Origin: an uncultured Veillonellaceae bacterium
Lineage (GTDB): Bacteria > Bacillota > Negativicutes > Veillonellales > Negativicoccaceae
Direction: 5' to 3'
NCBI GenBank assembly: GCA_947254705.1
Contig: CAMYCX010000062.1
Span: 1 to 6,913, forward strand
DNA: 6,913 bases
Part shown: piece by piece, positions 1 through 5,617 of the stretch
Layout: each line of letters opens with the position of its first letter
Numbering within the stretch: position 1 is the first letter of the stretch
Position numbers and translations under genes: made by a program
Notes under the pieces: model-generated
The model's database searches: none
The model's input: only the letters and a program-made list of their open reading frames with translations
What the model was told of the DNA's origin: nothing

Positions 1-2106
1 ATGCAATGTCCGAGGAATCGGTGTCGCTGACAGCGTCAAAATATCGATCCCCGTTACGCGCGCTTTCCACTTCTCTTTTTGAACCACACCAAAGCGTTGC
101 TCTTCGTCCACCACCAGCAATCCTAAACGAGCAAAATCAACCGCCTTATTGAGTAAAGAGTGAGTCCCAATCAGCACATCCAAATGTCCCGACTTTGCCC
201 GCCGTAACAAGTCTTTTTTGTCTTTTTCAGGAGTAAATCGGTTAATCACACCGACACTGACACCGAACGGTGACAATCGCTCCATAAACGTTCGATAATG
301 TTGCTGCGACAATACGGTCGTCGGTACAAGCACAGCCACCTGCTTTCCGCCCATTATCGCTTTAAAAACAGCTCGCAACGCCACTTCCGTCTTGCCAAAT
401 CCAACATCTCCGCACAGTAGTCTGTCCATCGGTTGAGGTGACTCCATTGATGCTTTAATTTCCGCTGTTGCTTGTAGTTGATCGGCAGTTTCTTCATACG
501 GAAACGCTTCTTCAAATTCCCGTTGCCACGGCGTGTCTGGTGGAAATGCATATCCCTGCACCATCTCGCGTTCCGCGTACAGAGCGGTCAACTTTTCTGC
601 CAGTTCCACAACGGATTGCGCTGCTCTCGCCTTCGTCCGTGTCCACTGTGCACCGCCCATTTTGTGCAATTTAGGTACACTTCCGTCGGGCGCAATATAT
701 TTTTCTAACTGCCCGATACGTTCCGTCGGTAAAAAGAGCCGATCTTCACCGGCATATTCAATCCGCAAATAATCGCGATGTACACCGTCTGTGACAATGG
801 TCTCTACTCCTGTATAGCGACCGATGCCGTGAACTTGATGCACTACATAATCGCCTGCTGTCAAATCCGAGAAATAGCGAATTTCATGTCCGCTTTTAGT
901 ACTGGCGCGACGCCGGTGTTTCGGCATGCCGAATATTTCCGTATCCGTCAATACTGCAAGGCTTTCCTGCGGCCACTCAAACCCTGCTGTCAGTGCCCCT
1001 TTGAGCAATGTTACCGTTCCTGTCTCAACGGTATCATGCCATGTAATTCCCTCATCAGCCAACACCGTACGTACTGTTTCCCGGCGTCCCTCATCACCCA
1101 ATGCCAGCACCACGGCTCGACCTTTTTGCAAATATCGTCGAATCTCCTGTATCAACAACGGCCATTGCCGCCGCATGGACGGTACGCCATTAGCCTCAAA
1201 CGGAAATCTTCCGCGCAACTTAACCTGAGGCACACGCTGTGAAATCAGAGACAGGTATAATGTCCCCCTCGCCTCCCGGACAATATCTTCCCAGCGTAAC
1301 ATTCCGGCCGCCGCTCCCTGTTCCTTGCGACGCGCGATCAACACTTCTGCACAACGCGCCGCTTCAACGCAAACCCACATGCTATCCGCTGCATACGCAG
1401 TCAACGGCACCGTTTCTGTCGACATGACTGCTGGAACAATCACCGCCTCCCGGTGCACTGTAAGTGATCGTTGTGATGACAAATCAAAACTGCGAATACT
1501 GTCGACTTCCGTGTCAAAAAATTCAATTCGGAGCGGAAATTCACTCTGCACGGGATAAATATCAACGATTTCTCCGCGCACCGCAAAATGTCCTTGTCTC
1601 TCTACTTGATCTGTACGTTTATACCCCTGATCTGTCCATGTTCGCAGCATGGATTGGCGATCGACATGTTCACCGATCGTTACTCGCATCGTCGCTGCCT
1701 TGAGTGCCGCCGGAGAGGGAACTGCATGTGCCATCGCCTCCGGTGTAGTCAGTACAAACGCCGGTATCGATGCCTGTAATGCATTCAACGCCTTCATTCG
1801 TGCAATGTCCGTCTCCGGGTTATGTGCCACCACAGTAAAATCGGCTGATTCCCCAACGGGAAACGGCAGCACGGGATAAGCACTGCCCCATCCTTGTAGA
1901 TCCGACTGCCATTGTTGTAATGTCACTTTATCGGGAAGCGTCACCAACAGAGGCGCTTGCAGCACCCCCGCACCGGCCGTAACTAATGCCGTTGCCTGCG
2001 TTGTCGTGCCTCCGCTAAGCAAATATGCTCCCGATCCTCCGAACAGGCCGCACAACTCTCGCCAACGAGCCGATTGCATTAACTGTTCCCATAGCGTCCG
2101 TTTCAT
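1..2106 (-). CDS. mfd: Transcription-repair coupling factor Mfd, N-terminal 702 codons (3' end outside window)
   Basis: ATP-dependent DNA translocase that pushes stalled RNA polymerase off DNA lesions and recruits UvrA for nucleotide excision repair. Seen in order: the UvrB-homology module, with FAVRGEIVDIYP near residues 174-185 followed by RIEFFDTEVDSIR; the RNA-polymerase-interacting (RID) domain beginning GDYVVHQVHGIGRY at 418-431; then the first RecA-like motor lobe with Walker A GDVGFGKTE (566-574, K572), the Walker B box DEEQ (667-670) and SATPIPRT (693-700). The frame stays open to base 1, so the second motor lobe and C-terminal domain lie outside. Family members are about 1,150 residues; Walker A comes some 60 residues earlier than in E. 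coli, so the N-terminal part is somewhat short but not visibly broken. The ATG at 2106 has GGGAG five bases upstream. It follows folK but is separated from it by a terminator. Identification is secure. Confidence 0.97.
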   Translation of the reverse strand, partial: MKRTLWEQLMQSARWRELCGLFGGSGAYLLSGGTTTQATALVTAGAGVLQAPLLVTLPDKVTLQQWQSDLQGWGSAYPVLPFPVGESADFTVVAHNPETDIARMKALNALQASIPAFVLTTPEAMAHAVPSPAALKAATMRVTIGEHVDRQSMLRTWTDQGYKRTDQVERQGHFAVRGEIVDIYPVQSEFPLRIEFFDTEVDSIRSFDLSSQRSLTVHREAVIVPAVMSTETVPLTAYAADSMWVCVEAARCAEVLIARRKEQGAAAGMLRWEDIVREARGTLYLSLISQRVPQVKLRGRFPFEANGVPSMRRQWPLLIQEIRRYLQKGRAVVLALGDEGRRETVRTVLADEGITWHDTVETGTVTLLKGALTAGFEWPQESLAVLTDTEIFGMPKHRRRASTKSGHEIRYFSDLTAGDYVVHQVHGIGRYTGVETIVTDGVHRDYLRIEYAGEDRLFLPTERIGQLEKYIAPDGSVPKLHKMGGAQWTRTKARAAQSVVELAEKLTALYAEREMVQGYAFPPDTPWQREFEEAFPYEETADQLQATAEIKASMESPQPMDRLLCGDVGFGKTEVALRAVFKAIMGGKQVAVLVPTTVLSQQHYRTFMERLSPFGVSVGVINRFTPEKDKKDLLRRAKSGHLDVLIGTHSLLNKAVDFARLGLLVVDEEQRFGVVQKEKWKARVTGIDILTLSATPIPRTLH

Positions 2107-2111
2107 GTTTT

Positions 2112-2116
2112 CTCCC
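2112..2116 (-). promoter_or_regulatory. Ribosome binding site of mfd
   Basis: On the minus strand GGGAG lies five bases before the ATG at 2106. This supports that start for mfd. It sits just downstream of the fol terminator. Confidence 0.7.
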
Positions 2117-2124
2117 ATTCACAC

Positions 2125-2149
2125 AAAAAGGGCTTCGACAAACGAAGCC
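2125..2149 (-). terminator. Rho-independent terminator between folK and mfd
   Basis: On the minus strand GGCTTCG (2149-2143), loop TTTGT and CGAAGCC (2137-2131) form a perfect 7-bp stem followed by CTTTTTG. An upstream AAAGGG (from 2157) could also pair with the CTTTTT and lengthen the stem. It lies 34 bases after the folK stop and ends 18 bases before the mfd ATG, so it should end the folate transcript. I found no convincing minus-strand promoter between folK and this hairpin. A small inverted repeat, GTATG-A-CATAC (2169-2179), sits in the same spacer. mfd may therefore rely on read-through or on a weak promoter. Confidence 0.8.
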
Positions 2150-2183
2150 ATCCCTTTACTCCATCATAGTATGACATACCATA

Positions 2184-2681
2184 TCATATCCCGGACCATA
2201 TTTTTTCTGCCCCCGCCACCTTACAAACGCCGTCATGGCAAGAGTCTGCCCGTACCTTAACGGATTGACCGCGATACTTCAAATCAGATGCAATTTCCGC
2301 AAGCGGAACCAATACAAATCCCCGCTTCCAAAAATACGGATGCGGTAATGTCAAAACATCATCTTGCCAATTCACATTGTCCGCATACAATAAATCTAAA
2401 TCCAAGGTGCGCGGTCCCCAATGAATGTCCCGCGTGCGCCCATAACGATTTTCTATGGCCTGTAGGCGATACAACATCCCTCGCGGTGACAGAGTGCTGT
2501 CAACTGCCGCAACCGCATTCAAAAATGAGTCTTGATCGATATTTCCCCATGGCTCCGTTTCATATACTGATGACACTGCGGCAATCGTCCATCCCATTGT
2601 CTGAAACCCTCGCACTCCTTTCGCTAAATACGACAATCGGTCTCCCAAGTTCGACCCGAGTGCGATATAATATCTCGTCAT
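2184..2681 (-). CDS. folK: 6-hydroxymethyl-7,8-dihydropterin pyrophosphokinase (HPPK, FolK)
   Basis: Transfers pyrophosphate from ATP to 6-hydroxymethyl-7,8-dihydropterin, activating the pterin for FolP; cytosolic. The 165-residue length is normal for the family. Visible motifs are ALGSNLGDR (7-15), YETEPWG (40-46), FLNAV (53-57), the HPPK signature HWGPRTLDLDLL (87-98) with the metal-binding aspartates D94 and D96, the LPHP motif (H114) and RGFVLVPLAEIA (120-131). The ATG overlaps the folB stop as ATGA (2681-2678), the usual sign of translational coupling, and no separate strong ribosome binding site is seen. It is the last gene of the fol operon, followed by the terminator at 2149-2125. The tail after about residue 137 is not part of the signature and looks variable. 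Identification is secure. Confidence 0.97.
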   Translation of the reverse strand: MTRYYIALGSNLGDRLSYLAKGVRGFQTMGWTIAAVSSVYETEPWGNIDQDSFLNAVAAVDSTLSPRGMLYRLQAIENRYGRTRDIHWGPRTLDLDLLYADNVNWQDDVLTLPHPYFWKRGFVLVPLAEIASDLKYRGQSVKVRADSCHDGVCKVAGAEKIWSGI

Positions 2682-3037
2682 CGTACTGCCGTCCGTTCTA
2701 CCGCCACGTACTCAAATGTACCTGCAATCGGAGCATGCGGTTTATATACCTTCGTAGTCACCCGACGTATTGCAGGAAATGCAGCAAGCAGACATTCATT
2801 AATTTTCGTTACTAAATGCTCCAACGTTCGGCTTGGAGTTCCTTCCAGATGCTTTCGTACCAAATCATACACTACGCTGTAATCAATCCCGTCTTCCAAT
2901 TCATCCGTGCTTCCAACTATCGATAAGTTCGCTTCAATTCGCACATCCGCCACAAATTTCTGGCCCAATCGGCGTTCCTCCGGGAGCACACCGTGATAAC
3001 CGTAAGCACAAATTCCTACCAGTTCAATACTGTCCAT
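2678..3037 (-). CDS. folB: Dihydroneopterin aldolase (FolB)
   Basis: Converts 7,8-dihydroneopterin to 6-hydroxymethyl-7,8-dihydropterin and glycolaldehyde; the family forms octamers in the cytosol. From the ATG at 3037 the product has 119 residues, typical for the family. Motifs: YHGVLPEER (14-22) with the conserved glutamate, IDY (Y53), TLEHL (E73), and YKPHAPIAG (98-106), whose K99 matches the catalytic lysine. I chose the ATG at 3037 because GGGAAG (3051-3046) lies eight bases upstream; an in-frame GTG at 3046 would overlap that site and add only three residues. It overlaps the end of folP by 14 bases and the start of folK by four. Confidence 0.95.
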   Translation of the reverse strand: MDSIELVGICAYGYHGVLPEERRLGQKFVADVRIEANLSIVGSTDELEDGIDYSVVYDLVRKHLEGTPSRTLEHLVTKINECLLAAFPAIRRVTTKVYKPHAPIAGTFEYVAVERTAVR

Positions 3038-3869
3038 ACGCAACACTTCCCGTAATCTGATCCGTCATCCTCACCATGCGCACAATCGGTTTGACATCAT
3101 GCACACGAAGTATATGACACCCCGCTAACTGCCCATACAAACAAGTTGCAGCAGTTCCCTCCATCCGCTCCGTCACCGGCAAGTTCAATGCCTGCCCGAT
3201 GAACCCTTTGCGGCTGGTACCGAGCAACCAGGGATAAGGCAATCGCTCCGTAAGTTCTCCGAGGCGACGCAATACTTCCATGTTTTGCAACGCTGTCTTT
3301 CCGAACCCGATGCCCGGGTCGAGAATAATATTTTCTTCCCGTATCCCTGCGGTCAATGCAATCTCAATCGAGCGTGAGAAAAAATCTGCTATCGCCTCAA
3401 TAATATCGCCTGCATATTCCGTACCGTTTTGATTATGCATAACAACAATTGGTGCTTGATATTCCGCAGCGACCCGTGCCATATCCGGATCTCCTTGCAG
3501 ACCCCAAATATCATTTAATATATGTATTCCTTGTGCCAACGCCCACTCTGCCGTAGCCGCTTTAAACGTATCAATCGACAACGGCACGGCAGCCGCTCGC
3601 ACAATATCCGGCACAAAAGATGCCAACCGAACAATTTCTTTCTCTGCGGGCATCGGTACAAACCCCGGGCGAGAAGACTCTCCACCGACATCGACCATAT
3701 CCGCCCCGGCCGTTTCCATCTCTTGTAAATGTGCAACGGCGCCGCCCGGTGTATTCCATTGGCCACCGTCAGAAAACGAATCCGGGGTAATATTCAATAT
3801 TCCCATAACCAACGTCCGCCGACCGATTACCAACCGTTTACCGTCCGCAAATTGATACTTCCGCTCCAT
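3024..3869 (-). CDS. folP: Dihydropteroate synthase (FolP), the sulfonamide target
   Basis: Condenses 6-hydroxymethyl-dihydropterin pyrophosphate with p-aminobenzoate to give 7,8-dihydropteroate; a TIM-barrel enzyme of 281 residues, normal length. Seen: signature 1 GILNITPDSFSDGG (23-36), signature 2 DVGGESSRPG (60-69), SIDTF (98-102), NDIWG (119-123), DPGIGFGK (184-191), the pterin/sulfonamide-site loop GTSRKGFIG (217-225) and RVHDVK (255-260). The catalytic loop has Ser66 where the family usually has Thr (ESTRPG); the Phe (32) and Pro (68) at positions often changed in sulfonamide-resistant enzymes are wild type. The ATG at 3869 has GGGAG six bases upstream, so the first 32 bases overlap the end of folE. 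Identification is secure. Confidence 0.97.
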   Translation of the reverse strand: MERKYQFADGKRLVIGRRTLVMGILNITPDSFSDGGQWNTPGGAVAHLQEMETAGADMVDVGGESSRPGFVPMPAEKEIVRLASFVPDIVRAAAVPLSIDTFKAATAEWALAQGIHILNDIWGLQGDPDMARVAAEYQAPIVVMHNQNGTEYAGDIIEAIADFFSRSIEIALTAGIREENIILDPGIGFGKTALQNMEVLRRLGELTERLPYPWLLGTSRKGFIGQALNLPVTERMEGTAATCLYGQLAGCHILRVHDVKPIVRMVRMTDQITGSVAYGQY

Positions 3870-4425
3870 TTTGCTCTCCCATCCGTACTAATATGCGTGC
3901 TTCTTCTTCTGTGCCGGGTAACAACAGACCCCGCCCCGCTACCGTAGTAATCTGTGTTCCTGCGGAAGACTCGCCTTTCATCGTCATGCACAAATGCTCT
4001 GCCTGCAATCTCACCCAAACGCCCTGCGCCTTCAGGTCTCGTTCAATCGCCGTAGCGATTTGTTCCGTCAACCGTTCCTGCAATTGCGGTCTTTGCGACA
4101 GCAACTTGACCAACGCCTCCAACTTTGACAACCCCGCGACCTGCCCGTCATGCGGTATATATGCGACATCCGCCGTTCCGAAAAACGGCAACAAATGATG
4201 TTCACAAAGCGAATAAAAGCGCAGCCCCTGCATCATTACTGTACCGCTATACTCCGAAGGAAACAACTCGCCCCATACCGTCTTTGTATCGCAATCAACA
4301 CCTGCAAACAGCATTTCATACAACGCCGTTACCCGTTCCGGTGTCCGCTCCATATCCAATTGTTTCAAATCCAGTCCCAGTGCTGTCAGAAAGTCTCTGA
4401 ATGCATGTACGGCCTCTGTATTCAT
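3838..4425 (-). CDS. folE: GTP cyclohydrolase I, zinc type (FolE, type IA)
   Basis: Opens GTP and rearranges it to 7,8-dihydroneopterin triphosphate, the first step of folate synthesis. The 195-residue product carries TPERV (28-32), FYSLCEHHLLPFFG (70-83) and AYIPHDGQVAGLSKL (88-102), and the second metal/substrate segment EHLCMTMKG (143-151). Zinc ligands expected from the E. coli enzyme are C74, H77 and C146; H144 is the conserved catalytic histidine. All are present, so this is the zinc-dependent FolE and not FolE2. The ATG at 4425 has AGGTGG six bases upstream and is the first gene of the operon, about 30 bases below an extended -10 promoter. Its end overlaps folP by 32 bases. Confidence 0.97.
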   Translation of the reverse strand: MNTEAVHAFRDFLTALGLDLKQLDMERTPERVTALYEMLFAGVDCDTKTVWGELFPSEYSGTVMMQGLRFYSLCEHHLLPFFGTADVAYIPHDGQVAGLSKLEALVKLLSQRPQLQERLTEQIATAIERDLKAQGVWVRLQAEHLCMTMKGESSAGTQITTVAGRGLLLPGTEEEARILVRMGEQNGAEVSICGR

Positions 4426-4457
4426 CTCGCGCCACCTATCTTTATATACTGGTATTT

Positions 4458-4466
4458 ATTATACCA
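4458..4466 (-). promoter_or_regulatory. Extended -10 promoter of the fol operon, within an inverted repeat
   Basis: On the minus strand TGG-TATAAT (4466-4458) is a perfect -10 with the TGN extension, lying 32 bases before the folE ATG. No good -35 hexamer is found 16-18 bases upstream (CATGGT at 17), which fits an extended -10 promoter. The element lies in GGTAT-AATAA-ATACC (4465-4451), a 5-bp inverted repeat that could be an operator. The leader left before folE is too short for a THF riboswitch. Confidence 0.7.
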
Positions 4467-4611
4467 CGTTCTCCGCACACACCATGTCGTCTCGTGTATC
4501 TCCAACTTGCTTAACTATATTGAATTTCCACATACTCACTCTCGACATACCGCTCGAAACAATTTTGTCCCCATCCCATCGCATGTCAGGATCAACTCGA
4601 CCGGAATCCAT
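4459..4611 (-). CDS. Candidate small protein, 50 residues, unrecognised
   Basis: Read on the minus strand from ATG 4611 this gives a 50-residue product beginning MDSGRVDPDMRWDGDKIV and ending in CAENVV, with the stop formed inside the folE -10 box. GAGGA lies about six bases upstream, a plausible ribosome binding site. The product is polar and fairly acidic, with no signal peptide or membrane segment. I do not recognise it. It sits downstream of a strong hairpin with no promoter visible in front of it, and another minus-strand frame is open across the same bases, so it may be a chance reading over a non-coding RNA or a decayed gene. Reported because the start context is better than that of the longer overlapping readings. 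Confidence 0.22.
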   Translation of the reverse strand: MDSGRVDPDMRWDGDKIVSSGMSRVSMWKFNIVKQVGDTRDDMVCAENVV

Positions 4612-4673
4612 CTCTGATCCTCGAGCCAAGATCGCACCTTTGCCTCTTTCAGTTTTTTCTCACAATTCCTTTC

Positions 4674-4717
4674 ATCGAAACAGCACCCGACATCTTTTTG
4701 TCGGGTGCTGTTTCGAT
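4674..4717 (-). terminator. Perfect 19-bp hairpin, probable terminator of the orphan gene
   Basis: Bases 4674-4692 and 4699-4717 are exact reverse complements (19 bp) around the six-base loop tctttt. The GC-rich core CAGCACCCGACA is flanked on both strands by AAA before and TTT after (GTTTCGAT), so it could act in either direction, but there is no long U tract. On the minus strand it starts 11 bases after the stop of the gene at 4729, the expected place for its terminator. The unusual length and perfection leave open a repeat-type element or a processed RNA. Confidence 0.6.
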
Positions 4718-4728
4718 ACGATATCCTG

Positions 4729-5172
4729 TCAATGATGTCTCTTACCTGCCAAATCATTTGACTTGCGACTGAGAAAATCTCCTGCTACTCCCAGCCATTT
4801 GATCCAAAAGTGATTCCACTTTTCAGTTATTGTCTTTGCAACGATATGCTCATTATTTTCTATATAGTCATTCCAAAACTCTAAATACGGCATCGGCGTC
4901 AATTGCACTCCCGCCACCATCAAGCGTCCGATTTCAAGTACTGTTTCAATCCGTTCTTCTTCTTCTTTTGTAAAACCGTACTTCCGGTAAACAATCGACT
5001 CTATGACGAACGGATAATGGAACTTACACGCCAGAAGTAATTTCTCGACTCGACTTTGATCGGAAATCTCTGCGAGTCTCGCTACCCGCGGAATCATTTC
5101 CCAACAAATCTCATCACGTGTCAGCGATTCGGTTCCCGACACAAAAATTTTTTCAAATTCATAATTAGTCAT
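4729..5172 (-). CDS. Hypothetical protein, 147 residues, unrecognised
   Basis: A soluble-looking, mainly helical protein with no signal peptide, membrane segment or familiar motif. It is rich in Glu, Lys, Ile and aromatic residues. Noticeable stretches are KEEEERIETVLEIGRL around residues 65-80 and the Trp-rich EKWNHFWIKWLG near 116-127; the C-terminus is basic (SRKSND...KRHH). The start is chosen at ATG 5172 because AGGAG (5184-5180) lies seven bases upstream; a TTG at 5202 would extend it by ten residues without a matching site. It appears monocistronic: a long leader-like region precedes it and a 19-bp hairpin follows 11 bases after the stop. Base composition looks more AT-rich than the fol genes. 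A size of about 150 residues with no relatives I can name, between two structured non-coding regions, would fit an accessory gene such as an immunity-type protein, but that is only a guess. Confidence 0.7.
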   Translation of the reverse strand: MTNYEFEKIFVSGTESLTRDEICWEMIPRVARLAEISDQSRVEKLLLACKFHYPFVIESIVYRKYGFTKEEEERIETVLEIGRLMVAGVQLTPMPYLEFWNDYIENNEHIVAKTITEKWNHFWIKWLGVAGDFLSRKSNDLAGKRHH

Positions 5173-5179
5173 ACGCACA

Positions 5180-5184
5180 CTCCT
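5180..5184 (-). promoter_or_regulatory. Ribosome binding site deciding the start of the 147-residue protein
   Basis: AGGAG on the minus strand, seven bases before ATG 5172. It favours this ATG over the in-frame TTG at 5202. Confidence 0.65.
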
Positions 5185-5206
5185 GTTTACGATACCGAGC
5201 AATTGA

Positions 5207-5215
5207 CATATAGCA
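5207..5215 (-). promoter_or_regulatory. Possible extended -10 for the 147-residue gene
   Basis: TGC-TATATG on the minus strand (5215-5207) resembles an extended -10 and would start transcription near 5200, about 28 bases before the ATG. No -35 match is present, so this is weak. The alternative is transcription from the stronger promoter at 5575-5603. Confidence 0.25.
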
Positions 5216-5247
5216 TCACTGCATCTACCTCGTTATCAGTTTCCGCG

Positions 5248-5271
5248 CATCACCTCCTCCGCCAATCGGAG
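5248..5271 (-). promoter_or_regulatory. Hairpin plus extended Shine-Dalgarno with only a 4-codon ORF
   Basis: On the minus strand CTCCG (5271-5267), loop ATTGG and CGGAG (5261-5257) form a small stem running straight into AGGAGGTGAT (5258-5249), a 10-base match to the 16S rRNA anti-Shine-Dalgarno. The ATG at 5250 opens only Met-Arg-Gly-Asn before TGA TAA. Either a minimal leader ORF upstream of the gene at 5172, or a leftover site. Confidence 0.4.
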
Positions 5272-5445
5272 CTGAGACTCGCCTTTAAAATGAATACAGT
5301 AATCCCCCTTCCCTTGTCATACTCCATATGCAATGGGTCAATCTACGCCCATACCATGAGCACGACAATTCATTTTACTGTCTCATGTTCCCGATCGTCT
5401 ATTTTTTGCGTGCGTCTCTTTTGCTTCTCTTACAATATTTCTGCT

Positions 5446-5547
5446 TCATGGAGGAGTTTTCAAGAATAGAAAACGGTACCTCGTGCGCAGAGATTCAATC
5501 ACCTCCTTACCTAAGTACCGTACCCGATCGGTTGACAACCGATTCAT
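5446..5547 (-). CDS. Possible tiny ORF, 33 residues, with an internal strong Shine-Dalgarno
   Basis: ATG 5547 opens a 33-residue basic reading (starts MNRLSTDRVRYLGKEV, ends FLFLKTPP) about 20 bases below the expected start of the promoter at 5575-5603. No ribosome binding site precedes this ATG, but an 11-base Shine-Dalgarno lies inside the frame at 5508-5498. Its TGA overlaps an ATG (ATGA, 5449-5446) that opens a 16-residue very basic reading, MKQKYCKRSKRDARKK, ending at 5399. Neither peptide is recognised, and chance is a real possibility. Confidence 0.15.
   Translation of the reverse strand: MNRLSTDRVRYLGKEVIESLRTRYRFLFLKTPP
5473..5521 (-). promoter_or_regulatory. Stem-loop carrying an 11-base Shine-Dalgarno in its loop
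   Basis: On the minus strand ACGGTAC (5521-5515) pairs exactly with GTACCGT (5479-5473). The 35-base loop contains AAGGAGGTGAT (5508-5498), complementary to the last 11 bases of the 16S rRNA anti-Shine-Dalgarno region. Such a long match is uncommon and is usually tied to tight control or ribosome sequestration. Downstream starts are poor: a TTG three bases after the core, an in-frame CTG at about 11 bases. Confidence 0.4.
5527..5543. repeat. 17-base palindrome, operator-like
   Basis: ATCGGTTG-A-CAACCGAT is a perfect 8-1-8 inverted repeat. It lies about 25 bases downstream of the predicted start of the minus-strand promoter at 5575-5603, a place where a repressor could block it. As RNA it would form a 7-bp stem with a 3-base loop. 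It also contains TTGACA on the plus strand, but I see no good -10 at the right distance. Confidence 0.5.
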
Positions 5548-5574
5548 ATATTCAATTAATATGACGCAAAAATT

Positions 5575-5603
5575 ATTGTATCACGCTTTTACTAAAAAAG
5601 CAA
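5575..5603 (-). promoter_or_regulatory. Promoter inside the spacer downstream of the ATP-grasp gene
   Basis: On the minus strand TTGCTT (5603-5598), a 17-base spacer and TACAAT (5580-5575) with a TGA extension give a good housekeeping promoter. It points into the 445-base region, not at a normal ORF, and the first sizable gene downstream starts about 400 bases away at 5172. GCTTTT-TTAGT-AAAAGC lies in the spacer and does not look like a useful terminator, so the crcB operon may read into this region. Confidence 0.6.
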
Positions 5604-5617
5604 CTTTCTTTATCGTT

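Larger units (their letters stand above)
4426..4728. other. Spacer between folE and the orphan gene
   Basis: This 303-base stretch holds the folE promoter and ribosome binding site (right next to folE), a candidate small ORF (4459-4611, minus) and a 19-bp perfect hairpin (4674-4717). Both strands are open for 50-80 codons in more than one frame, but none of these readings resembles a known protein to me. An imperfectly nested inverted repeat, AGGATCA...TGATCCT (minus strand, about 4622-4590), suggests some RNA structure. No tRNA or recognisable riboswitch was found. Confidence 0.6.
5173..5617. other. AT-rich 445-base region without a conventional gene
   Basis: Between the orphan gene and the ATP-grasp gene nothing longer than about 35 codons has a credible start on the minus strand; plus-strand readings lack ribosome binding sites. 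What it does hold, reading the minus strand: a promoter (5603-5575), a 17-base palindrome (5543-5527), a hairpin whose loop carries an 11-base match to the anti-Shine-Dalgarno (5521-5473), tiny ORFs (5547-5446, 5449-5399), then a second strong Shine-Dalgarno behind a small hairpin (5271-5249). It could be a structured leader or small RNA locus, a type I toxin locus, or remnants of decayed small genes. Confidence 0.55.

Noticed and set aside
778..1242. 154-residue plus-strand ORF
   Set aside because: Antisense to mfd, whose conserved domains are on the minus strand; no ribosome binding site or recognisable content.
2288..2815. 175-residue plus-strand ORF
   Set aside because: Antisense shadow of folK and folB, both with complete family signatures.
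4426..4700. THF riboswitch or T-box ahead of folE
   Set aside because: A GATGGGATG segment is reminiscent of the THF motif, but the remaining conserved parts are absent and it lies upstream of the folE promoter; no T-box sequence is seen.
4536..4757. 73-residue minus-strand reading overlapping the end of the 147-residue gene and the 19-bp hairpin
   Set aside because: It lacks a ribosome binding site, overlaps a better gene, and translates through a terminator-like palindrome. Its plus-strand mirror at 4484-4735 is rejected for the same reason.
5203..5231. Plus-strand promoter starting with TTGACA
   Set aside because: No acceptable -10 at 16-18 bases and no plus-strand gene follows.
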